64,000 nucleotides of DNA from Alphaproteobacteria bacterium (GTDB taxonomy: Bacteria > Pseudomonadota > Alphaproteobacteria > CAAGCB01 > CAG-977), in NCBI GenBank assembly GCA_017616015.1, contig JAFZYY010000009.1, forward strand, positions 1 to 64,000. Direction: 5' to 3'. Below are positions 56,296-63,400 of this stretch, in pieces. Within the stretch, counting starts at the first letter, position 1; every line of letters begins with the position of its first letter. The position numbers were made by a program, and so were the translations under genes. The notes under the pieces are model-generated. The model was not told where the DNA came from and ran no database searches. It was given only the letters and a program-made list of their open reading frames with translations.

Positions 56296-56951
56296 AAAAG
56301 TAATCCTTTATTGTCGATAAAAGTCCGTATCATTTTCCGCGTTTTCAAATACGCTTCCCCGTCCGAAAAACGACGTTCCGGGTGATACTGAAACGCCAGA
56401 ATTTTCTTTTCGGGACAAACAAAAATTTCGACAGTTCCGTTTTCCCCGTCAAAGAACAACGGCGTCAGCTCTTTCGCCAGATTTTCCGTTTTGATAAAAT
56501 CGTTGTGATAGTGATTGACGCTCAGCGTTTCCGTTTCGGATTTGATCGTATGGTCGGTTCCGCAGGTTCGCTTTTCTTTGCAGACAAAGTTTTTAACCGT
56601 TTTTCCGCCGAAAAAAGCGTTGATGAACTGCATGCCGCGGCAAATGCCCAAAACGGGGATTTGATGCTTCAGAGCGTATTCGAACAAAAAGCGCTCCGTT
56701 TCGTCGCGCGCCGGCTGCGGGCTGACGGAAACGGTTTCCGTATAACATTCCGCGGACAGGTCTCCGCCGCCGGTCAGAATAAGCAGTTCCGCCTGTTTTA
56801 AAACGCTTTCGTCGGGACGCGCGAAATTGGAAACGGGGACAAGCGAAACGCTCATTTCCGTAAAATAATCGACATAACTTTTTTCCAGACAGTCGCAGGG
56901 AACGCCGTAAGCGTCCTTTATTTCCCGCTGTGTGATCAAAGCCCGCGTCAT
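56292..56951 (-). CDS. Class I glutamine amidotransferase, Cj1417-like (gamma-glutamyl-CDP-amidate hydrolase candidate)
   Basis: 219 residues, stand-alone GATase1 fold of the gamma-glutamyl hydrolase (PuuD-like) group. The triad is C104 (LGICRGMQF), H190 and E192 (FQYHPERR). In C. jejuni, Cj1417 of this fold cuts CDP-L-glutamine into cytidine diphosphoramidate and glutamate. Placement between the Cj1416-like gene and the PEP-synthase-like kinase supports the same role. PuuD-like polyamine breakdown is an alternative with no supporting neighbours. Confidence 0.78.
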   Translation of the reverse strand: MTRALITQREIKDAYGVPCDCLEKSYVDYFTEMSVSLVPVSNFARPDESVLKQAELLILTGGGDLSAECYTETVSVSPQPARDETERFLFEYALKHQIPVLGICRGMQFINAFFGGKTVKNFVCKEKRTCGTDHTIKSETETLSVNHYHNDFIKTENLAKELTPLFFDGENGTVEIFVCPEKKILAFQYHPERRFSDGEAYLKTRKMIRTFIDNKGLLL

Positions 56952-56981
56952 TTCTCTCCCTGTTTTCGGAATAAGAGTATT

Positions 56982-58310
56982 TTATAAAGCAAAATTATTC
57001 GTTTTCAACAAATTCCACGCTTCATCGGACAAATTTTCCTTTTCGGGATAATAGCAGTATTCGCCCGCTCGCTCTTCAATCTGACGGATAAAGTCCTGAT
57101 CCTCGAAATACCGGTACGCCCCTATGTTCGCCGCGGAAACCGACGGATCGAAAATCGATTTCGGATTGACGTGACGGGAAGCGTCCATGCCGATAAAATT
57201 CATAATCTTCTTCGTCGTTTCGTCATATTTCAAAACAAGATCCTCGAACCGAACCAGCAGAGTGTCCGGATCCGGATTTTCAAAAGCGTATTTGATATGA
57301 TACGTCGAAAAAGTCACGTATTTGTCTATGGTTACCGGCAAAAGGGATATGTCCTGACGGAAAGCGGACACAAACTGATCTCTCGGGTCCCGCCAAACGA
57401 TAATCCGTTTAATCGGCTTATCCATAAAAGAATTAAGTCTGTTCAATACGTAAGTGGGCGCCAGCGCCAAAAAACAGTAAAATTCTTTGCTGGACTGCAA
57501 ACGGAATAAAGAACGGATGTAGTCCTTCGCGTGATTATTAAAAGCGTCCGGACTCATTTCCTTGTATCTGTAAAAAACATACTGCCCGACGCCCTGATGA
57601 CGCAGAAAGGAACATTTATCAAACGTGTCCTCTTTTACTCTGCGCACGGGATATTGCTTATCCCGCATAAACGCCCGTGTGTAATCGTCCAAATCAAGGA
57701 CGCTCGTTATAAACTTTATTGAATTATCCAAAAATTTCCGATTATAAAAATCAGGATCGCTTTTATCGTTCGAATACCGGTAAATCAAAGAAATAAAGCC
57801 TTTTATCGCGCGATCTTTTTCCAAAAGGGTTCCCGAAGAAAACTTATCCATAAAATCAAAAAACGACGGTTCCTGAAACAACGACATCTCGGCTCTGTTT
57901 AAGGGCTTCAGAGGGGTATGTCCGAAAACGGTCGTATTATCGAATTCCTTAAAAAAATCCGAAAGCGCCGAAGCGCCGGAAATGTAAAGACCGTTAACGG
58001 AAACGATTTGTTTATAGTTTGAAACAACCGGCTTTTCTTCATCTTTTTCAATAATTGGCAAAGGAGGATCTTTGGCGGGACACGCCCTTATCGACCGGAT
58101 TTCTTTCAGTAAAACGCCTGTTATCCCGAACGTCAGCATTTCCTGAATCCGTTTTTCAAGCTCTTCGTCTTTTTTATTCAGCTGCTTTGAAAGATGCTTC
58201 CAGACTTTGTATTCTTTTTTCGATAAAAACGTCTTTTCGCCCGTAGCGGCCAAATATTCCATTTTTTTATTCAAATGTTTCCATATCTTATATTTTGCTT
58301 TTTCGAACAT
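56982..58310 (-). CDS. Sulfotransferase-fold protein
   Basis: 442 residues from the ATG at 58310 (GGAGAAGAAC site). The first 55 residues are basic and hold two copies of a YKxWKHL motif (7-13 and 34-40). The sulfotransferase core has a divergent 5'-phosphosulfate loop VNGLYISGASALSDFF (105-120) and a good 3'-phosphate motif RIIVWRDPRDQFVSAF (302-317), then LVRFEDLV. These folds use PAPS, a 3'-phosphonucleotide. Since the C. jejuni pathway makes a 3'-phospho form of cytidine diphosphoramidate, this protein could use such a donor. That is inference; ordinary sulfation of the glycan is the alternative. Confidence 0.75.
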   Translation of the reverse strand: MFEKAKYKIWKHLNKKMEYLAATGEKTFLSKKEYKVWKHLSKQLNKKDEELEKRIQEMLTFGITGVLLKEIRSIRACPAKDPPLPIIEKDEEKPVVSNYKQIVSVNGLYISGASALSDFFKEFDNTTVFGHTPLKPLNRAEMSLFQEPSFFDFMDKFSSGTLLEKDRAIKGFISLIYRYSNDKSDPDFYNRKFLDNSIKFITSVLDLDDYTRAFMRDKQYPVRRVKEDTFDKCSFLRHQGVGQYVFYRYKEMSPDAFNNHAKDYIRSLFRLQSSKEFYCFLALAPTYVLNRLNSFMDKPIKRIIVWRDPRDQFVSAFRQDISLLPVTIDKYVTFSTYHIKYAFENPDPDTLLVRFEDLVLKYDETTKKIMNFIGMDASRHVNPKSIFDPSVSAANIGAYRYFEDQDFIRQIEERAGEYCYYPEKENLSDEAWNLLKTNNFAL

Positions 58311-58350
58311 GTTCTTCTCCTTTAATCTGCCTTTTCGAAGCCGAAAACAT

Positions 58351-61164
58351 TTACAGGCTGTCCTTGCGGACGATGCCGTTTTTGCAGTCCAGGACGCACG
58401 ATTTCGCGCCGGCAAGAGAAGAATAAATATGCTCTCCGCAGCCGATCGCGGCGGGCAGGCCGAATTCGGCGCATCGGATTGCCATGTGCGAAGCGACGCC
58501 GCCGTATTTTGTAATCAATCCTTTGATCTTTTTGGAAAAGATCCAGTCAAAGCCGGGGTCGGCTCTTGTCACGCAAACGATTTTTCCGTCAATGTCCATT
58601 GTCTTTTCGTCTTCCAGAAAGACGACTTCGCCGCTTGTCGTTTTTTCCGTAATGAAATTCGGCCTCATGCTGGCAATGCGAATGACGTCCAAACTGTCCG
58701 CGTTCAAAATAACGTCGGGCAGAACGAACAAAGACGCTTTTTCAAAGGCGATTTTTCTCGAATCTCTCAACGTTCTGATAAAATCGGCGCGCTCCCAATC
58801 GTTTTCATAAAAAGACAAAGCGGAAATATCGCGAATGTCCAGATAAGCCATATCCTCGCGCGTAAAGCCCAGTTTTTCGCCCAGCTTTGCCAGACATTCG
58901 ATTGCGAGGGATAGGATTTTCGTGAATTCGAACTTGAACCATTCCCGCATTTCAAACGCGGTTTTCATGAACGACTGGAAATATTCCGCCGTAAAATCCA
59001 GACCGTATGCGTCAAGAACCGCTTGCAGCCGTTTGTTGTCAAGGCTCTTCGCGGCGGATTTCGGCATATCCTTTTCTTTTACGGCGGCGGATTTCGTGAA
59101 GTCCATTTTGTCGTAGCGTTCTGTCGTGATGTCGTACGTTCCCGAACGCAAATGCCCGTATTTCAGATTAAACTCGTCCGTCGTCATGCGCTTGTTCAAA
59201 AACGCGTTCATGTCGCGCTGAAAATCGGAAGCAACCGTTTGCACCGTCAGCATGAACCGTTCCGTTTCGTCCTGCGTGAAGAATCCTTTTTCGGCCAGAG
59301 TGCGCAAAAACGATTTTGCGATGAAAGCGAAACGCGCCTGTCTGGAAAAATGCGGCGTCGCGTTCAGCTTTAATTCGCGCAGTAAAATTTGAATATAGGA
59401 AATCAACTGTTTGACCGTTACGCTTTCGCACGCGCATTCTTTTTCGATTTCCGCGCGCACCGTTTCCGCCTGCAGCAAATCTTTTTTATCTTCGCGCAGA
59501 ATGTCGAAGAAACGGGAAACGGAATCCTTTGTCAATCCGAATAAAGCGTTCCGGAACGATTGGATTTCTTCGTCGGAAAAAGAATTGTCCTTCAGTTCTT
59601 TCAAAGCCTCGTCCGTTTTGAAGTCAAAGCAGCTGAACACTATTTCGAATTCGATTTTATCATGCGCCGTCAGGTTCTTTTCCAATTTCGAGCGATAATA
59701 AGCAACCAGTTTTTTTGTCAGCGTTTCGCTCAATGGAGCCGGAATCAGGCTTCTGAACGAATATTCAAGAGAAATATAAGGCTTGTTGCCGATCTGATAC
59801 ATCAGGTTGTGCGGCACGCTTTTGTATCCCAGCGGTACAAGCCCTTCGTTCCACGCGCGCGCCGTGATGATGTCCTTGTATAAGGAAAAAGCGAGTTCTT
59901 TCGGATTTGATCCGATAATTTCCGCCGGATTCCAAAACGCCATGTCCGACAGCATCATTGTTACGCCGCTGTACGCGTCTTTAAAGTCGGCATAGCGCTG
60001 TTTTTCTCTGTCCAGTTCCGCAAAAAAATCCTCGTCATTGAGGTTCTTTTTGAATTTGTATGCCGCAGCTAACGGACGGACTTGAAAAATCACGACGCTG
60101 CCATCGTTTAAAACGGCGAACTCAATGTCCAAAATCATGCCGGCCAAGACGGATTGTATTTCTTTGATGGCCGTTAAGAGATTCCGCCATCGATCCGGCA
60201 GTTTTGAAATATCCGCCTTATGCGAAATCCTCAACGATACGCCGCCGCGTCCGGCGGTTACGCTGTCGCTTAATCCGTCGTCTTCGTAATTGATCAGATA
60301 ATACGGGCGGTTTTTGTTGATGTCGCGCGTAAAAAGAACGCCGCAGACGGCAATATTTTCCGTTTGTGTCTGAATTAAAATCTGCTCGTCCGAATTGTCA
60401 AAGTCCGGATTGGCTTTCAGATAAGAGTTTCCGACGGTCTTAACGGCGTTCAGGACGGCTTCTCTGTCAGAAACGTCAACATTTAGAACGGATTCATAAA
60501 AACCGGCGTTTGATTTGTCGTATCCGTCTTCCTGCGAACAAGACGATCGGACAACGATTTTTCCGGCGCCGAACGTTGTTTTTATCTTTTCGTACAAAGC
60601 CGACGCAGAATCCGCAAGCTCCCGCGGCGTAACGACTAAAATCTTTTCGATTTTCGACTTTGTCAGCAGTTCCTTTAACGCCAGCAGCGTGTTTGCCTTT
60701 GTCGAAACAAGCGTGTTCCGCGTATTAACAACCTTGGCCTGCTTGTTCAAAGTTTCAAGAATATTCTCTAAAGACAACTTTTCGTAATACGGCAAAAAAG
60801 AAACTTCGATGTTCAGATCTTTCAAAGCGCTTGATGAAATCAAATGCTCCCAGTTTTTGCTGGCATACAACGTTATCGCATCATTCGGGTATTTTAAGCG
60901 CAGTTCCTTTAAATTCGCTGTCGGATCAAAGCCGGTTTGCCTGATGACTTTATCTATGCTTTTGATATTTAAAAGCGTTTCTTTGCGTTCCTGAAAAGTC
61001 GATAAAATCTGCCCGAACCAAGCTTCGGCCGATTTGTCGTCAATCAGTCCGAAAATTAACAAATCCGCTTCGGATTTCGCTTTTTCGAAAGCCTGCATGT
61101 GCCCGATATGCAAAAGATCCGCAACCCCGAAACTGTAGGAGATTTTTTTTATGTTTTTTTTCAT
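58351..61164 (-). CDS. Cytidylyltransferase / PEP-synthase-like kinase fusion (Cj1418-like glutamine kinase candidate)
   Basis: 937 residues from the ATG at 61164; starts at 61188 or 61233 would add 8 or 23 residues. Residues about 1-145 are a TagD/RfaE-type nucleotidyltransferase: FGVADLLHIGH with HIGH at 19-22. Residues about 170-367 are a PPDK-type ATP-grasp domain: VRSSCSQEDG (205-214), GVLFTRDI, and DIEF to FQVRP (360-364). A long central domain follows, then the phosphohistidine domain GGVASHMAIRCAEFG with His near 893. C. jejuni Cj1418, L-glutamine kinase, has the ATP-grasp and His domains but to my knowledge no such N-terminal domain. First gene of the cluster. Rifampin-phosphotransferase-like activity on another small molecule is the alternative. 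Confidence 0.8.
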   Translation of the reverse strand: MKKNIKKISYSFGVADLLHIGHMQAFEKAKSEADLLIFGLIDDKSAEAWFGQILSTFQERKETLLNIKSIDKVIRQTGFDPTANLKELRLKYPNDAITLYASKNWEHLISSSALKDLNIEVSFLPYYEKLSLENILETLNKQAKVVNTRNTLVSTKANTLLALKELLTKSKIEKILVVTPRELADSASALYEKIKTTFGAGKIVVRSSCSQEDGYDKSNAGFYESVLNVDVSDREAVLNAVKTVGNSYLKANPDFDNSDEQILIQTQTENIAVCGVLFTRDINKNRPYYLINYEDDGLSDSVTAGRGGVSLRISHKADISKLPDRWRNLLTAIKEIQSVLAGMILDIEFAVLNDGSVVIFQVRPLAAAYKFKKNLNDEDFFAELDREKQRYADFKDAYSGVTMMLSDMAFWNPAEIIGSNPKELAFSLYKDIITARAWNEGLVPLGYKSVPHNLMYQIGNKPYISLEYSFRSLIPAPLSETLTKKLVAYYRSKLEKNLTAHDKIEFEIVFSCFDFKTDEALKELKDNSFSDEEIQSFRNALFGLTKDSVSRFFDILREDKKDLLQAETVRAEIEKECACESVTVKQLISYIQILLRELKLNATPHFSRQARFAFIAKSFLRTLAEKGFFTQDETERFMLTVQTVASDFQRDMNAFLNKRMTTDEFNLKYGHLRSGTYDITTERYDKMDFTKSAAVKEKDMPKSAAKSLDNKRLQAVLDAYGLDFTAEYFQSFMKTAFEMREWFKFEFTKILSLAIECLAKLGEKLGFTREDMAYLDIRDISALSFYENDWERADFIRTLRDSRKIAFEKASLFVLPDVILNADSLDVIRIASMRPNFITEKTTSGEVVFLEDEKTMDIDGKIVCVTRADPGFDWIFSKKIKGLITKYGGVASHMAIRCAEFGLPAAIGCGEHIYSSLAGAKSCVLDCKNGIVRKDSL

Positions 61165-61325
61165 GTCGTATTCCGTCTTTTTTTTCATATTAAAATACAG
61201 TTCTCCATATATTAAATCGGAATTTGCTTTCATCAGGAATCAACTATTTCAAAGCTTTTTCAAACGCTTTCATCTTCCCGATTATGCGCAAGGAATTTTC
61301 AGGTTTTCCTTTTTTACGGATTAAA

Positions 61326-61354
61326 AATATAACTATATCTAATATATCAAGCAA
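61326..61354 (-). promoter_or_regulatory. Candidate promoter of the glycan cluster
   Basis: On the minus strand TTGCTT (61354-61349) is followed after 17 bases by TATATT (61331-61326) in the otherwise empty 281-base gap between rlmJ and the first cluster gene. The gap is strongly AT-rich and contains no open frame of note. Confidence 0.5.
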
Positions 61355-61445
61355 AATGTTTTAGCAATATTTTTATCGGAAACAAGCGCTTTTCCGCTTT
61401 ATGTTTTCGGGGTTTCTCTGATTGTTCGGCGCGCGGGGAAACCGG

Positions 61446-62216
61446 CTATGAAAACCACCCGGTGATCCGGTTTAATTCTTCTTCGCTTTGATAAGGCGCG
61501 TTGATAATGACGATGCCGCTGCCAAGCATGCCTTCGCGCGTGTCGGGGAAGAGGATTTCGCTTTGATAAAATTTAGGCAAGTCGGCTTCTTTTAATTTGG
61601 CGAGCATCGGTAAATGAAGGTTTTCTTTTAAGACCGGATACCACAGAAACAAAACGCCTTCCGCCCATTTTTTGTGAAGCTTCAGAAGGAAATCCGCTAC
61701 CTTGTCGTATTCCGTTTTGACTTCATAGCTCGGGTCGATGACTAAAATTCCGCGTCGGGGGCGGGGAGGGCAGAGCGCTAATCCGCCTTCGTATCCGTCG
61801 CGATGATGCAGGTGCGTGTTCGGATAGCGCATCAGTCCGTACAGCGCCTGATATTCCTGCGGGTGCAGTTCCATGAGATGCAACGTGTCCGTCGGCCGTA
61901 ATAACGCTTCGGCGATAAAGGGCGAGCCGGCGTAAAGGTTCTTTCCGACTTCTGTTTGAATGAGGCGTTGCAATTCAAAATAAGGGTGGTCTTGCAACCG
62001 TTTGTTTTTTGAAAGTTTCAGATAGCCTTTTGCCGCTTCGCCCGTTTTCATCGCTTCGGCACAAGCCAAATCGTAAACGCCCCGTCCGGCATGCGTTTCA
62101 ATGTAGGTCAACGGTTTGTCCTTTTGCGTCAGATGCTTCAGCACAACGCACAAAGCGGCGTGCTTGTGAACGTCCGCCGCGTTTCCGGCATGATAAATGT
62201 GTTGGTATGACAGCAT
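61446..62216 (-). CDS. rlmJ: 23S rRNA (adenine(2030)-N(6))-methyltransferase RlmJ
   Basis: 256 residues. N-terminal YQHIYHAGNAADVHKHAALC is the family signature, followed by YIETHAGRGVYDL (SAM site) and LVIDPSYEVKTEYD, the DPPY-type catalytic motif in its DPSY form. Modifies A2030 of 23S rRNA. Slightly shorter than E. coli RlmJ (280). Single gene, divergent from the terminase-small-like gene. Confidence 0.95.
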   Translation of the reverse strand: MLSYQHIYHAGNAADVHKHAALCVVLKHLTQKDKPLTYIETHAGRGVYDLACAEAMKTGEAAKGYLKLSKNKRLQDHPYFELQRLIQTEVGKNLYAGSPFIAEALLRPTDTLHLMELHPQEYQALYGLMRYPNTHLHHRDGYEGGLALCPPRPRRGILVIDPSYEVKTEYDKVADFLLKLHKKWAEGVLFLWYPVLKENLHLPMLAKLKEADLPKFYQSEILFPDTREGMLGSGIVIINAPYQSEEELNRITGWFS

Positions 62217-62297
62217 TTAACCTCTCCTGTTTACGGGCGCTATTATAGGAATAAAAGGGTCGTTATGCTACAGCTATCCGTGGAAATCACAAAATGA

Positions 62298-62330
62298 TTG
62301 ATTTTTGTAAAAAATATTACATAATGTTAT
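62298..62330 (+). promoter_or_regulatory. Shared AT-rich element, copy 2 (upstream of terminase-small-like gene)
   Basis: Begins TTGATTTTTGT and continues A6-TATTACATAATGT. Closely resembles 33518-33550 ahead of terL (TTGA, T-run, A6-TAT, AC-A, AATGT in the same order). The ATG follows 51 bases after the element start. ATTACAT/AATGTTAT forms a rough dyad. Confidence 0.5.
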
Positions 62331-62348
62331 TATTTGAAGGAGAAATCA

Positions 62349-62660
62349 ATGCCGGTCAAAAAAAACGCGAAGAAAAAAACGGAAACATTTTCACAGCAGG
62401 AAATGAGCGATTATCTGATTTCAACGGTCAGGGAAGTCATAGAGGTATCGCGCAAACCGACGCCCGTTTTAGATAAAAACGGTGCGCCGACGGGGGCGAC
62501 GGAATATCAGGCCGCGACGGTTTTAAAGGCATGCGAGCTGATGGCCAAATTGATGGGGTCGATCAGGGAAACGGATTCAAAAGGCGTTTCCGTGCAAATT
62601 GTATCTTATCGGGATATGGCGGAATCCGACGAAGCAAGTGCTTCTTCCGCCGGTGTTTAA
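62349..62660 (+). CDS. Terminase small subunit-like protein, isolated
   Basis: 103 residues from the ATG at 62349, with an AAGGAG site at exact spacing. Lys-rich N-terminus, then helical segments. ATVLKACELMAKLMGSIRETDSKG resembles the C-terminal oligomerisation segment of small terminases (KAAELLGKxxG type). A helix-turn-helix is not clear, so it may be a shortened form or only the core. Alone among housekeeping genes; its stop overlaps that of the ankyrin gene by 4 bases. The shared upstream element with terL supports a common regulon. The assignment is tentative. Confidence 0.55.
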   Translation: MPVKKNAKKKTETFSQQEMSDYLISTVREVIEVSRKPTPVLDKNGAPTGATEYQAATVLKACELMAKLMGSIRETDSKGVSVQIVSYRDMAESDEASASSAGV

Positions 62661-63115
62661 TGTTCCTGAAGCAATAAACGTGTCGGACTGTCTTTCAGTT
62701 TGGGATTTCTTTCGGCGTAATCGTAAGCTGTGCGTCCGAAGACGTCTTTAGCGGTTCGATCCGCGCCGCTGCTCAGCAAAGTGCGGACGACTTCCGGATT
62801 TTGATTATATTGTGCCGCAAAAAACAAAGCTGTTTGTCCTGTGTCCGGCGTTCTGGCGTTTACTTCTGCTCCGCCTTCGATTAAAAAAACAAAGGCTATC
62901 GGATCGGAAAGATATATGGACGCCAGCATCAGTACGGTGCGTCCCTGTTCGTCTCTTTCGTTCACGCGTCCGCCTTTTTTGATCAGCGTTTCGATCGCGT
63001 AAGCCGAAGTGTTTTCCGTTGTAACGGCTTCGACTAAAGGGGTGAACGCGTTATATTCGGCGGCTGAAGCAGACTGAATACATAAGAGCGATACTAAAAT
63101 GACAAAGAATTTCAT
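62657..63115 (-). CDS. Secreted ankyrin-repeat protein
   Basis: 152 residues. A signal peptide (MKFFVILVSLLCIQSASA) is followed by about four ankyrin repeats: AFTPLVEAVTTEN, DEQGRTVLMLASIYLSDP, DTGQTALFFAAQYNQNP and DVFGRTAYDYAERNP. Periplasmic protein-binding role likely; partner unknown. The ATG at 63115 is preferred over the TTG one codon earlier. Downstream of rpmG but beyond its terminator. Confidence 0.88.
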   Translation of the reverse strand: MKFFVILVSLLCIQSASAAEYNAFTPLVEAVTTENTSAYAIETLIKKGGRVNERDEQGRTVLMLASIYLSDPIAFVFLIEGGAEVNARTPDTGQTALFFAAQYNQNPEVVRTLLSSGADRTAKDVFGRTAYDYAERNPKLKDSPTRLLLQEH

Positions 63116-63130
63116 CAACGGAATCCACTA

Positions 63131-63160
63131 ATAAAAAAGCCCGACACTCAAGCGGGCTTA
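63131..63160 (-). terminator. Intrinsic terminator of rpmG
   Basis: AAGCCCG (63137-63143) and CGGGCTT (63153-63159) pair around a 9-base loop. On the minus strand a T6 run follows, 23 bases after the rpmG stop. Confidence 0.85.
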
Positions 63161-63182
63161 ATTCTGTTAAAAGCATGGCGGA

Positions 63183-63350
63183 TTAGCGCATTTTCGTTTC
63201 TTTGAAAATAACGTGTTTGCGCGCCTTCGGGTCATATTTTTTCAACTGCAATTTTTCCGTTTTTGTACGGGGATTTTTCTTTGTTGTGTAAAAATATCCC
63301 GTTCCTTCCGTGCTTTCCAGTTTAATCTGTACTGTTGCGGACTTTGCCAT
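63183..63350 (-). CDS. rpmG: 50S ribosomal protein L33
   Basis: 55 residues from the ATG at 63350. [27 protein letters not shown] and [19 protein letters not shown] are the L33 pattern. There is no CxxC zinc pair, so it is the zinc-independent form. Five residues of upstream frame are not part of the protein. Confidence 0.97.
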   Translation of the reverse strand: MAKSATVQIKLESTEGTGYFYTTKKNPRTKTEKLQLKKYDPKARKHVIFKETKMR

Positions 63351-63400
63351 GATGAACCCCACCAATCAAAAAAATCAAAAAGAGATACTGCAAAAATACG

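Noticed and set aside
58351-61164. Phosphoenolpyruvate synthase of central metabolism
   Set aside because: The N-terminal cytidylyltransferase domain, divergent central domain and placement in a glycan cluster argue against a housekeeping PEP synthase.
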